Shown in pieces: positions 36,958-45,990 of a stretch of DNA of 64,000 nucleotides. Each line of letters opens with the position of its first letter. Positions within the stretch are counted from its first letter, which is position 1. The notes under the pieces were generated by a model, which was not told the DNA's origin, did not search any database, and saw only the letters and a list, made by a program, of their open reading frames with translations. The stretch comes from an uncultured Pelagibacteraceae bacterium (GTDB lineage Bacteria; Pseudomonadota; Alphaproteobacteria; Pelagibacterales; Pelagibacteraceae), in assembly GCA_902538885.1 (NCBI GenBank), contig CACBGU010000004.1:1-64000 (forward strand). Reading direction: 5' to 3'. Made by a program: the position numbers and the translations under genes.

Positions 36958-38135
36958 TGTTTTTAAATAACACTGCAGATAAATTAGTTTTTAAATTTCT
37001 TAATAAAATAAGTTATGGTTATCTAGAGCTCACTACACATGATGGAAAAGTTTTAAAGTTTGGAAATCCAAATGAAAAATTGCATGCAAATATTTTAATC
37101 AAAAAACCAGATTTTAATTATAATTTAATTAGAGGCGGCAGTATTGGATTTGCTGAGAGCTACATGAGAGGTGAATTTGAAACTGATAATTTATCAAATT
37201 TAATTGAATTAACTGCAAGAAATATAGAAGTCATATATAAATTTTCTGGCCTTCTTGATTTTCCTATAATTAATTTTGTAAAAAATAAAATAATTAAAAA
37301 TACAAAAAGTAGAAGCAAAGAAAATATTGCTAAACACTATGATCTTGGAAATGACTTTTTTTCTCTTTGGTTAGATGACACCCTTACTTACTCTAGTGCT
37401 ATATTTGATGATAAATCAAAAAATCTTTCTGATGCTCAAAATAACAAATATCAAAAATTAATTGATTTAATTAAACCAAATAATGGCGACAAAGTTTTAG
37501 AAATAGGATGTGGTTGGGGAGGTTTTGCTGAATACTTAGGTAAAAAATATGATGTTAAACTTGACTGTATCACAATATCAAAAAAACAATTTGAATACGC
37601 AAAAGAAAGAATTTTTAATTGTGGTTTAAACGAAAAAGTGAATATTGAAATAAAAGATTACAGAGATCTTAAAGGCAAATATAATTCAATTGCCTCTATA
37701 GAGATGATTGAGGCAGTTGGTCAAAATTATTTAGAGGGTTATTTTAAAACTATTAAAACCAACTTATCTGATGGTGGTAAAGCAGCTATTCAAGCAATTA
37801 CTATCGATGATAGGTTGTTTGACAGATACAAAAACAAACAAGATTTTATTCAAAAATATATTTTTCCTGGTGGTTTTTTACCAAATAAAAATAGCATTAA
37901 TCGTTATGTTTCTGATAATGGTTTAAATATAAATTCATATATTTCTTATGCTGACCATTATGCAAATACATTGGCTATATGGAGAAATGAGTTTTTAAAA
38001 AAATGGGATTTAATAAAAAATCAAGGTTTTGACTTAACATTTAAAAGAATGTGGGAGTTTTACCTTTCTTATTGTGAAGCTGGATTTAAGTCAAAAAATA
38101 TTGATCTGATACAATTTTCAATGCAAAACAAATAA
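36957..38135 (+). CDS. cfa: Cyclopropane-fatty-acyl-phospholipid synthase-like SAM methyltransferase
   Basis: 392 aa, usual length. An N-terminal ~110-residue lipid-binding domain leads to 'KENIAKHYDLGNDFFSLWLDDTLTYSSAIF' and the SAM motif 'VLEIGCGWGGFAEYLG' (about 180-195), then 'SIEMIEAVGQNYLEGYF', 'QAITIDDRLFDRYKNKQDFIQKYIFPGGFLP' and the late 'CEAGF'. It adds methylene to unsaturated acyl chains of phospholipids. In Rhodobacter, Cfa paralogs in clusters like this make methylated precursors of furan fatty acids instead, so cyclopropane versus methyl/furan product is open. Confidence 0.92.
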   Translation: MFLNNTADKLVFKFLNKISYGYLELTTHDGKVLKFGNPNEKLHANILIKKPDFNYNLIRGGSIGFAESYMRGEFETDNLSNLIELTARNIEVIYKFSGLLDFPIINFVKNKIIKNTKSRSKENIAKHYDLGNDFFSLWLDDTLTYSSAIFDDKSKNLSDAQNNKYQKLIDLIKPNNGDKVLEIGCGWGGFAEYLGKKYDVKLDCITISKKQFEYAKERIFNCGLNEKVNIEIKDYRDLKGKYNSIASIEMIEAVGQNYLEGYFKTIKTNLSDGGKAAIQAITIDDRLFDRYKNKQDFIQKYIFPGGFLPNKNSINRYVSDNGLNINSYISYADHYANTLAIWRNEFLKKWDLIKNQGFDLTFKRMWEFYLSYCEAGFKSKNIDLIQFSMQNK

Positions 38136-38152
38136 AAATAATGGAGATATTT

Positions 38153-38701
38153 ATGCGACATATAAAAATAATTAAGTCAATTTCATTGATAATTTCATTA
38201 TTCTTAATTACAAGTTGCTCAAATAATAGCGCTATGAAACCAGAAGACTTTAAAAACAAAGAACCAAGATTAATTATTGAGGAATACTTATCTGGAAATG
38301 TTAAGGCTTGGGGCGTTCTGCAAAATAGATCAGGAAAAGTTACAAGACAATTTTCTGCAGATTTAAATGGAACCTGGGATGGAAAGCAATTAATTCTTAA
38401 AGAAAAATTTAATTGGGATGATGGTGAAGTTCAAGACCGAGAATGGACAATAAATAAAATTGATGAGCATAATTACGAAGGAACAGCAGGAGATGTTGTA
38501 GGTAAAGCAATAGGATATTCGTACGGACCAGCGTTTAAATTTGAATATGTTTTATTAGTTCCTGTTAAAGGTAAAGAATTAAAAATAACTTTCGATGATT
38601 GGATTTTTAAACAAGATGATAGAGTTGCAATTAATAGAGCAACAATGACTAAATTTGGTTTTAAAGTAGCTGAATTGACAGTTGTATTTGTAAAAGATTA
38701 A
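38153..38701 (+). CDS. DUF3833 family lipoprotein
   Basis: 182 aa from Met at 38153, chosen because GGAG sits 7 bases before it; an in-frame ATG at 38141 overlaps that site. The N-terminus is a lipoprotein signal with lipobox LITSC (Cys22). The body has 'PEDFKNKEPRLIIEEYLSGNVKAWGVLQNRSGKVTRQF' and 'GEVQDREWTINKIDEHNYEGTAGDVVGKAIGYSYGPAFKFEYVL', typical of DUF3833, a lipocalin-like family of unknown function that travels with Cfa and DUF1365. It may bind or ferry modified lipids; that is inferred. Confidence 0.88.
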   Translation: MRHIKIIKSISLIISLFLITSCSNNSAMKPEDFKNKEPRLIIEEYLSGNVKAWGVLQNRSGKVTRQFSADLNGTWDGKQLILKEKFNWDDGEVQDREWTINKIDEHNYEGTAGDVVGKAIGYSYGPAFKFEYVLLVPVKGKELKITFDDWIFKQDDRVAINRATMTKFGFKVAELTVVFVKD

Positions 38702-39460
38702 CTATTTTTTTTGATATTTCGTTAGTTTTCCAACTAAACCAAAATAAATTTTACTCGGTAAAAAACTCAATAGTTTTAATGTAATTGTAAGTGATTTTGG
38801 AAAATGTATTTCAAATATATTTTTGTTAACTAAACCTTCATAAATTTGATCTGCAGCATACTCAGGAGTTTTTAAAAAAGGCATTTTAAAATCATTTTTA
38901 TCTGTCATTGGTGTTTTAATAAATCCAGGAGATACTAAACAAACACGTACATTGTACCTTTTAAAATCAAAGTACAAACTTTCAGCTAAGTTATTTAATG
39001 CCGATTTAGATGGTCCATAGCCAGTTGAATTAGGTAACCCCCTATATCCTGCAATTGACGAAACAATAGTAATTATACCTTTTTTTTTATCTCTAAAGTA
39101 TTGTTCAACTGCTTTAATACTATTTACAGTTCCAAAAAAATTTACTTTAAAGACATCTTCCATTTGTTCTACATCAATATCTTTCTCTTTTTTAGGATCC
39201 CATGTTCCAGTTGAAAAAAAACAAATATCTATATTTTCATATTTGTTTTTAATATCGTTAAATACATCTTTGCACTTTTCTTTATCTGTTACATCTAAAG
39301 GAAAACTTGATATATTTTCATAAGAATTTGAAAGCTCATTTAGTAATTCAGCTCTTCTTGCAGATATAGCAACGTTCCATCCCTTACTTGCAAACTTAAT
39401 TGCTAAAGCTTTGCCAATCCCTGTACTACCGCCAGTAATCCAAATAGTTTTTTTACTCAT
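38702..39460 (-). CDS. Short-chain dehydrogenase/reductase (SDR)
   Basis: 252 aa. 'TIWITGGSTGIGKALAIKFASKGWNVAISARR' is the classical TGxxxGIG NAD(P)-binding motif with an Arg pair suggesting NADPH. Catalytic Ser lies in 'IVSSIAGYRG' and the YxxxK motif is 'YGPSKSA'. The stop abuts the stop of the convergent DUF3833 gene without a spacer. SDRs of this type occur in the same lipid/singlet-oxygen clusters, so a step in modified-lipid metabolism is plausible, though the substrate is unknown. Confidence 0.9.
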   Translation of the reverse strand: MSKKTIWITGGSTGIGKALAIKFASKGWNVAISARRAELLNELSNSYENISSFPLDVTDKEKCKDVFNDIKNKYENIDICFFSTGTWDPKKEKDIDVEQMEDVFKVNFFGTVNSIKAVEQYFRDKKKGIITIVSSIAGYRGLPNSTGYGPSKSALNNLAESLYFDFKRYNVRVCLVSPGFIKTPMTDKNDFKMPFLKTPEYAADQIYEGLVNKNIFEIHFPKSLTITLKLLSFLPSKIYFGLVGKLTKYQKK

Positions 39461-39483
39461 TTTTTGTTATGTATATATCTAGC

Positions 39484-39951
39484 ATGTTTAAAAATAAATT
39501 TTTAACATTTATATTGTTTCTTGCTATTACATTCTCTGCTTCATTAATTGGCGGTTTAGCTACCCTTACATTTAAAGAGCCATGGTACTCATTACTAAAT
39601 AAACCATCATTTAATCCACCAGATTGGATATTCGGACCTGTTTGGACCACCTTGTATACATTAATGACAATTTCAATATGGCTTTATTGGCATACGAAAC
39701 ATAGAGATATAAATACTGTTTATATATATTTTATTCATTTAGCATTTAATACAACTTGGAGTATAGTTTTCTTTGTTTTCCATAATATGGTTTTGGCTCT
39801 TTTAATATTAATCATATTAATTGCATTGATAATCAATCTTATTTTAAAGTTTAAACGCGTCAAGATATTGAGTGCCTACCTAATGATTCCATATTTACTT
39901 TGGTGTAGCTTTGCACTAATTCTAAATACAAGCTTAATTATGTTAAATTAA
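39484..39951 (+). CDS. tspO: TspO/MBR family membrane protein
   Basis: 155 aa from Met at 39484 (an upstream ATG at 39469 adds five residues). Five hydrophobic helices and the signature 'GGLATLTFKEPWYSLLNKPSFNPPDWIFGPVWTTLYTLM' identify the TspO / peripheral benzodiazepine receptor family, which binds porphyrins and sterols. In Rhodobacter, TspO takes part in oxygen- and tetrapyrrole-dependent regulation. It is divergent from the SDR gene with only 23 bases between them, and it adds to the photo-oxidative flavour of this island. Confidence 0.93.
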   Translation: MFKNKFLTFILFLAITFSASLIGGLATLTFKEPWYSLLNKPSFNPPDWIFGPVWTTLYTLMTISIWLYWHTKHRDINTVYIYFIHLAFNTTWSIVFFVFHNMVLALLILIILIALIINLILKFKRVKILSAYLMIPYLLWCSFALILNTSLIMLN

Positions 39952-39953
39952 AT

Positions 39954-41057
39954 ATGGATGATGTTGTAGTAATTGGTGGTGGAATAATAGGTGCGGCAAC
40001 TGCTTATTTTTTATCCAAAGAAGGCAGAAAAGTAAAAGTTATTGAAAGAGACCCTACTTATAAAACAGCTTCATTCCCATTATCTCTAGGTGGTTTTAGA
40101 AGACAATTTTTCCAAAAAGAAAATATTTTATTAGGAAAATTTGCAAGAGAATTTATTTTCCAATTACCTGAATTATTAAAAACAGAAAAAAATCCTAATC
40201 CAACAGCTAGCATGGTAACCAATGGATATCTTTTAATGTTTGGTCCTGAACATGCTGAAGAGCAATATAGAGCATTAGAAAATCATAAAGAATGTGATGC
40301 AGGAACAAAAAATATTAAAGGATCAGAATTATCTAAGGTTTTCCCTTATGTGAATAGTGAAGGGATAGAGACAGCAACTTATACGGATAATCAAAGTGAA
40401 GGATGGATTGATCCATTTATGTTTCATAGCGCTCTTAAAAGTAAAGCAATAGATCTTGGAGCAGAATTTATTAAAGGTGAAGTTAAAAGTATTTCTGAAA
40501 TAAATGCTAAAACAATTGTTTCTGCAGCTGGTTGTTGGACAAAGGAATTGTTAGAAGATATTCCTGTTGTTCCTCAAAAGCACACTGTGTTTAGAGTAAA
40601 ATGCCCAACATATATAAAAGAGATGCCACTGAGTGGAGACTTAACAACCGGTGTTTATTGGAGGCCAGAAGGAGGAGAATATTTAGCAGGATCACCTATT
40701 TCTGTATTTGATGCAGATGATTTAGAACCAGCTTGGAATGATTTTGAGGAATTAGTTTGGCCAGCTCTTGCTAAGAGAATACCTGCCTTTGAAGAATTAA
40801 AGTTAACTGGTGGATGGGCAGGTTACTATGATTGTAATAGATTAGATAATAATGCAGTTGTTGGTAAGCATCCAAAATATGAGAATGTTTATATGGCCTC
40901 TGGATTTACAGGCCGAGGATTGATGCAGGCACCTGGCATTGGCAGAGCCTTAACTGAGTTAATTACAACTGGATCTTATCAAACAATTGATATCAGCGAT
41001 TTTGCTGTTGAGAGAGTATTAGGAAAAACAGCTAGACCAGAGCCATATGTTCTTTAA
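39954..41057 (+). CDS. FAD-dependent DAO-family oxidoreductase (sarcosine/glycine oxidase-like)
   Basis: 367 aa. 'DVVVIGGGIIGAATAYFLSKEGRKVKVIERD' is the FAD-binding Rossmann motif. 'SLGGFRRQFFQKENILLG' and 'GWIDPFMFHSALKSKAIDLGAEFIKGEV' match the DAO fold, and 'GWAGYYDCNRLDNNAVVGKHPKYENVYMASGFTGRGLMQAPGIGRALTELI' is the C-terminal FAD-closing region. Family members oxidise N-methyl or alpha-amino groups of small amino acids (sarcosine, dimethylglycine, glycine). With a creatinase in the window, sarcosine is an attractive substrate, but the genes are 12 kb apart. It starts 2 bases after tspO. Confidence 0.82.
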   Translation: MDDVVVIGGGIIGAATAYFLSKEGRKVKVIERDPTYKTASFPLSLGGFRRQFFQKENILLGKFAREFIFQLPELLKTEKNPNPTASMVTNGYLLMFGPEHAEEQYRALENHKECDAGTKNIKGSELSKVFPYVNSEGIETATYTDNQSEGWIDPFMFHSALKSKAIDLGAEFIKGEVKSISEINAKTIVSAAGCWTKELLEDIPVVPQKHTVFRVKCPTYIKEMPLSGDLTTGVYWRPEGGEYLAGSPISVFDADDLEPAWNDFEELVWPALAKRIPAFEELKLTGGWAGYYDCNRLDNNAVVGKHPKYENVYMASGFTGRGLMQAPGIGRALTELITTGSYQTIDISDFAVERVLGKTARPEPYVL

Positions 41058-41069
41058 TAAAATATTTTT

Positions 41070-41774
41070 ATGGAATATCAAATTCTAAACTTATTTCCAT
41101 TATCTGTATATAAATCTAATTTAGGACTAACTCAAAAATATAAAGAAGAACTTATAAAAGAAATTCTCAATATGACAAAAAATTCTTATCAACCAGATTA
41201 TAAGAAAAATAATAATTCTTGGACAGGTGACACACAAGGACATGATGAGCTACATAAAAACAAAAAATTCGATCTATTTTTTATTGAAATATCAAAACAT
41301 GTAAAAAAATATATTGATTATTTTGATATTGATCCAACCAAACTTGACTTTTATTTTCAAAGATCTTGGGCAACTTTATCTGATGGCCAGGAAAATATTA
41401 AACATCATCGACATATGCAGTCGCATTTATCATTTGCTTATTATTTAAAAAAATCATCAACAGATTCAAATATTCAGTTTGTTAATATGGACCATCCAAA
41501 TGAATTTATACCCTCTTTATTTTTGTCAAAAACAGTAAGCTTGTCAAAAATTTTTAAAAATAGAAATGTTAAAAATTCAAGCTTAATAGATTTAAATTGT
41601 TCTGAGGATGATATTATAATTTTCCCATCGAAATCAAGGCATGGTACTCAGCCATTTGTTGAAAATAATAACAGAATATCAATTTCAGCAGATATTTTGC
41701 TTACTGCAAAAGACTCAAAAAATATTGAGCATATGATGCCACCTCTAAATCAGTGGAAAAAATTTAGCAACTAA
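41070..41774 (+). CDS. Putative 2OG-Fe(II) oxygenase-like protein
   Basis: 234 aa. 'EYQILNLFPLSVYKSNLGLTQKYKEELIKEI' at the start and the double-stranded beta-helix motifs 'ENIKHHRHMQSHLSFAYYLKK' (first iron His region) and 'DIIIFPSKSRHGTQPFVENNNRISISADI' (second His and the Arg that binds 2-oxoglutarate) are typical of the family often listed as putative 2OG-Fe(II) oxygenase (PF13759-type). Substrate unknown. It follows the DAO oxidase by 12 bases and overlaps the convergent selO gene by 4 bases. Confidence 0.72.
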   Translation: MEYQILNLFPLSVYKSNLGLTQKYKEELIKEILNMTKNSYQPDYKKNNNSWTGDTQGHDELHKNKKFDLFFIEISKHVKKYIDYFDIDPTKLDFYFQRSWATLSDGQENIKHHRHMQSHLSFAYYLKKSSTDSNIQFVNMDHPNEFIPSLFLSKTVSLSKIFKNRNVKNSSLIDLNCSEDDIIIFPSKSRHGTQPFVENNNRISISADILLTAKDSKNIEHMMPPLNQWKKFSN

Positions 41775-43216
41775 GTACCACAAAAAGTTTGATATTTTTC
41801 ATTGCTCGATGGAGAAGGCTTTTGATATTCTTCAATATTACTCTGATTTTCGTAAGGATTTTTTAAAATAGCTAATAATTTTTTCATCTTATCTAAACTT
41901 CCTTTTTCCGCTTCAGCTAAAGCCTCTTCTACTTTATGATTTCTAGGAATAACTATTGGATTATTTTCTCTCATTAGTTTAATTTGTTTTTCTTTAGTTA
42001 AATTATTTAACTCAGATCTTTTTTTCCAATCATTTTTCCAATCGATAAAATCATTATTTTTGTAAATTTCATCAGAATTGATATCCATTAGATTACAAAA
42101 AGTATTTGTGTAATCTGCTTTATTTTTTTCCATCCAATTAAACAAATCATTAATTAATTTTTTATCATTTTTATCCTCACCAAATAGACCAAGCTTATCT
42201 TTCATCATATTTAACCATTTATCTTCATAAATATTTTGGAAATTATCTATTAAATCTGTTGCTAATTTAATTGCAGTATCTTCATTTTTATCAATTAGAG
42301 GGATTAAACATTCTGCAAATCTTGCTAAATTCCACTTTGTAATTGGTGGTTGATTAGAAAAGGCATATCTTCCAAATTTATCGATTGAGCTAAATACAGT
42401 TTTTGGATCATAATGATCCATAAATGCACAAGGACCATAATCTATTGTTTCACCTGAAATTGCCATGTTGTCAGTGTTCATAACCCCATGAATAAATCCA
42501 ACTCTCATCCAATTGATTACTAGCTTGCATTGTTTTTCCATTACAAGATTTAACAGATCTAATGCTTTTGAATTTGATGTTTTGATTTCTGGATAATGTC
42601 TGTTTATTGTATAGTCGACTAAAGTATTTAAGTTTTCAATTTTTTGAGTTGCAGCTATATATTGAAATGTTCCAACCCGAAGATGACTTGATGCAACTCT
42701 TGTTAATATAGCACCCTGTAATAGATTTTCTCTTACAACTTTTTCTCCTGTTTTAACAACAGCAAGACTTTTAGTAGTTGGAATATTTAATGAATGTATC
42801 GCTTCACTGATAATATATTCTCTAAGCATAGGTCCTAGCGCTGCTCTTCCGTCACCACCTCTAGAAAAAGAAGTTCTTCCTGAACCTTTAAACTGAATGT
42901 CAAAGCGATTATCATTGTTAACTAAATGCTCACCCAATAAAACTGCTCTACCATCTCCCAATATAGTAAAGTGTCCAAATTGATGACCTGCATATGCTTG
43001 TGCAATGGTATTTGTTTCTTCTGGTATAGAGTTTCCAGAAAATATTTCTGCTAATTTTTTTTTGTCTGTTTTTGAAAAATCTAAATTTAAAGTAGATGCT
43101 AGTTCTTCATTTAAAATTACCAATTCAGGATCATGAACAGGAGTCGGTTTAATATTTTCTTTAAAAATATTTGGTAACTTTGAATAGGTATTATCAAAAT
43201 GCCAACCAATGGTCAT
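41771..43216 (-). CDS. selO: Protein adenylyltransferase SelO (YdiU/UPF0061 family)
   Basis: 481 aa, normal for bacterial SelO. The pseudokinase-fold motifs 'AYAGHQFGHFTILGDGRAVLLGEHL' and 'DIQFKGSGRTSFSRGGDGRAALGPMLREYIISEAIHSL' and 'GVMNTDNMAISGETIDYGPCAFMDHYDP' are intact. SelO transfers AMP from ATP to Ser/Thr/Tyr of target proteins in redox stress. The C-terminus ends in FCGT, with Cys where eukaryotic SelO has selenocysteine. It lies 5 bases downstream of the formate dehydrogenase alpha-subunit gene on the same strand and may be read with it. Confidence 0.95.
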   Translation of the reverse strand: MTIGWHFDNTYSKLPNIFKENIKPTPVHDPELVILNEELASTLNLDFSKTDKKKLAEIFSGNSIPEETNTIAQAYAGHQFGHFTILGDGRAVLLGEHLVNNDNRFDIQFKGSGRTSFSRGGDGRAALGPMLREYIISEAIHSLNIPTTKSLAVVKTGEKVVRENLLQGAILTRVASSHLRVGTFQYIAATQKIENLNTLVDYTINRHYPEIKTSNSKALDLLNLVMEKQCKLVINWMRVGFIHGVMNTDNMAISGETIDYGPCAFMDHYDPKTVFSSIDKFGRYAFSNQPPITKWNLARFAECLIPLIDKNEDTAIKLATDLIDNFQNIYEDKWLNMMKDKLGLFGEDKNDKKLINDLFNWMEKNKADYTNTFCNLMDINSDEIYKNNDFIDWKNDWKKRSELNNLTKEKQIKLMRENNPIVIPRNHKVEEALAEAEKGSLDKMKKLLAILKNPYENQSNIEEYQKPSPSSNEKYQTFCGT

Positions 43217-43221
43217 TTTAA

Positions 43222-45990
43222 TTAACTAACTTCAGCTTGATTTTCTTTTGGTTTAACTTCTGTTTTAAATTGATTAGAGATTTTTTGTACTTCAACAGAA
43301 GATACTTTGTATTCTGCACACATTGTTTCTTCATCTTTACCATGACCTGTAACCATATTAACCATATGTTCTGGGAAATGGAACGTAGTAAACACAATTC
43401 CTTCTTTAACTTTGTCTGTAACCTCAACTTTAAGTGCAACCTCACCTCTACCTGAATAAAGTCTTCCAATATCACCAGTATTTAGATCTCTAAGAGCCGC
43501 ATCTTTAGGATGAATTAATAAAACATCTTCATCAACAATATTTATATTTTTTGTTCTTCTAGTCATTGTTGCTGCATTGTAATGTTGTAAAACTCTACTA
43601 GTTGTTAAAATTAAAGGATAGTCTTTTTGATTAGCTTCTATTTCTGATGATTCTTTCCAATCAAAGTTTTTTAATCTGCCTTTACCTAATTTAAATGTTT
43701 CCGTATGTAAAATTTTTGTATCAGTTCCATCTTCTTGAACTGGCCATTGTAATCCAAATTTTCCAAGTCTCTCTCTAGTAACACCCTTAAAGAAAGGAAC
43801 GATATCAGAAATTTCTGCTAGAACTTGATCTGCATCATAAGTGGGCTGATCAAAACCTAATTTCTGCATCATCTCAGTTACAATTAATCCATCAGGTTTA
43901 GTTCCAGGTAGAGGAGGTACAGCTCTGTTCACTCTTTGAATTCTTCTCTCAGTGTTTGTAAAAGTTCCATCTTTTTCTAAGAAAGTAGTACCTGGCAGAA
44001 CAACAGTCGCTAATTTTGCTGTTTCACTCATAAATATTTCTTGAACGACTAAAAGTTCTAAAGAATTCATAGCTTCAATAACATGAGCACTATTAGGATC
44101 TGTTTGAACAATATCTTCTCCAATGATCCATAAACCTTTTAATTCCTTGTTTATTGCAGCTTCAAACATTTGAGGAATTTTTAATCCTGGCTTAGTTGGG
44201 TGAGTTACTCCATATTTTTCTGTGTAGAATTCTTGATGCTTTTCATCAGCTACAGGAAAATAACCAGCACCTTGGTGTGGTTGACATCCCATATCTGCTG
44301 CACCCTGAACATTGTTTTGACCTCTTAAAGGATTAACCCCGACACCTTTTCGTCCAATGTTTCCAGTAATCATTGCTAGATCTGCAATTAACATTACAGT
44401 TTTAGATCCTTGTTCGTGTTCAGTAACTCCTAAGCCATGGAACTCCATTGAATTTCTTGCAGTAGCATATGCAATTGCTGCTTCTTTAACTAATTGTTTA
44501 TCTACACCAGCTACTTTTGCTAAATGATCAACATCTTGTCTTTCAATTTCTTTTAAGAAATTATCAAAACCTTCAGTTCTATCTCTAACAAAATCTGCAT
44601 TATAAAGTTTTGATTTAATAATAAAGTGCAACATCATATTTAGAACTGCAACATTAGTTCCTGGTCTTAGTTTAATATGATAATCAGCAAGTTTCGCAAG
44701 TTCAGTTGTAACTGGATCAAGCACAATTAATTTTTTACCTTTCATGACTTGCTGTTTTATTTTTGCACCTGTTACAGGATGAGCATTAGTTGGATTAGCT
44801 CCAATTACCAAAAATAAATCTGCATGATAGATATCTTCTGTAGAGTTAGTTGCTGCTCCAGTCCCAAAAGTTTGTTGCATTCCCCAAGCTGTTGGTGAAT
44901 GACAAATTCTTGCACAACAATCTACACTGTTAGTTCCCACAGCCGCTCTAATCATTTTTTGAAAAACATAATTTTCTTCATTCGTACATCTTGCGGAAGA
45001 AATTCCAGCAAAGGCATCTGGACCGTTATCTTTTGTAATTCTGTTAATTTCTTTTTTAATAAAATCATAAGCTTCATCCCAAGAAGCTTCTTCAAACTTT
45101 CCATTTCTTTTAATTAAAGGTGTTTTTAATCTGTCTGGATGATCATAAAAACTAAATGCATATCTTCCTTTAATACAAGTATGACCAGCATTTACCTCTG
45201 TTTGTTTTGGAGTATCTATTGCAACAACTTTATCATCTTTTATTGATGCTTCTAAATTACATCCAACACCACAGTATGAACAAGTTGTTCTAACTTTTTT
45301 ATCTACAGCTACAGATTTAGATTGAAAAACATCTGAGATAGCGTCTGTTGGACATGTATGTGCACATGCTCCACAAGATACACATGAACTATCTCCAAAC
45401 ATCATATCATTATCAGTTGTTATTCTAGATTCAAAACCTCTTCCGCTCATTGTTAGTACAAATGAACCTTGAATTTCATCACAAGCTCTGACACATCTTC
45501 CACAATTAATACAGTTGTCTAAGTTCATTCTCATATAATCATGAGAAGTATCTCTTGGTATACCTTTGTGCTGTTTAGGACTGTTGTATCTGTGATCAGC
45601 AACTCCTAGATCGTTTGCTACTGTTTGTAATTCACAATTATTGTTTACCTCACAAGTATCACATTCCATTGGATGGTCTGTTAAAACTAATTCAACAATA
45701 TTTTTTCTTAGATTTGTTAAAGCTTCATTTGAAGTAAAGATATGTTGGTTTTCAGCAACTGGAGTATGACAAGATGCGACTACTCTTGTTGGACCATCTT
45801 TTTCTAAAGCAACTTCTACAGAGCAAACTCTGCAAGCACCATAAGGAGCAAGGTTTGGATCATCACATAAAGTAGGTACTTTTTTTTCACCCACATAACT
45901 TTTTACAAATTTTAAAATAGATGTGTGTTTAGGACCAATTTCGTATGGTTTTCCATCAATATAAGCAATTTTTCTTTTTTCTGAGCTCAT
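43222..45990 (-). CDS. fdsA: NAD-dependent formate dehydrogenase, molybdenum catalytic subunit
   Basis: 922 aa. Order of domains: [2Fe-2S] ferredoxin-like (C42, C53, C56, C74), H-C3 [4Fe-4S] site (H106, C110, C113, C119), two 4Fe-4S motifs ('CINCGRCVRAC' 160-170 and 'CVSCGACAHTC' 203-213), then the Mo-bisPGD domain with its own 4Fe-4S site ('CSYCGVGC' 237-244). The catalytic residue is C363 in 'ARICHSP', with H364 behind it, so it is a cysteine enzyme, not a selenoenzyme. It oxidises formate to CO2 and passes electrons to the diaphorase subunit encoded upstream, yielding NADH in the cytoplasm. Overlaps the fused fdsGB stop. Confidence 0.95.
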   Translation of the reverse strand: MSSEKRKIAYIDGKPYEIGPKHTSILKFVKSYVGEKKVPTLCDDPNLAPYGACRVCSVEVALEKDGPTRVVASCHTPVAENQHIFTSNEALTNLRKNIVELVLTDHPMECDTCEVNNNCELQTVANDLGVADHRYNSPKQHKGIPRDTSHDYMRMNLDNCINCGRCVRACDEIQGSFVLTMSGRGFESRITTDNDMMFGDSSCVSCGACAHTCPTDAISDVFQSKSVAVDKKVRTTCSYCGVGCNLEASIKDDKVVAIDTPKQTEVNAGHTCIKGRYAFSFYDHPDRLKTPLIKRNGKFEEASWDEAYDFIKKEINRITKDNGPDAFAGISSARCTNEENYVFQKMIRAAVGTNSVDCCARICHSPTAWGMQQTFGTGAATNSTEDIYHADLFLVIGANPTNAHPVTGAKIKQQVMKGKKLIVLDPVTTELAKLADYHIKLRPGTNVAVLNMMLHFIIKSKLYNADFVRDRTEGFDNFLKEIERQDVDHLAKVAGVDKQLVKEAAIAYATARNSMEFHGLGVTEHEQGSKTVMLIADLAMITGNIGRKGVGVNPLRGQNNVQGAADMGCQPHQGAGYFPVADEKHQEFYTEKYGVTHPTKPGLKIPQMFEAAINKELKGLWIIGEDIVQTDPNSAHVIEAMNSLELLVVQEIFMSETAKLATVVLPGTTFLEKDGTFTNTERRIQRVNRAVPPLPGTKPDGLIVTEMMQKLGFDQPTYDADQVLAEISDIVPFFKGVTRERLGKFGLQWPVQEDGTDTKILHTETFKLGKGRLKNFDWKESSEIEANQKDYPLILTTSRVLQHYNAATMTRRTKNINIVDEDVLLIHPKDAALRDLNTGDIGRLYSGRGEVALKVEVTDKVKEGIVFTTFHFPEHMVNMVTGHGKDEETMCAEYKVSSVEVQKISNQFKTEVKPKENQAEVS

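Noticed and set aside
43222-45990. Selenocysteine codon in the formate dehydrogenase
   Set aside because: The active-site codon encodes Cys (C363) and there is no in-frame TGA in the catalytic region.
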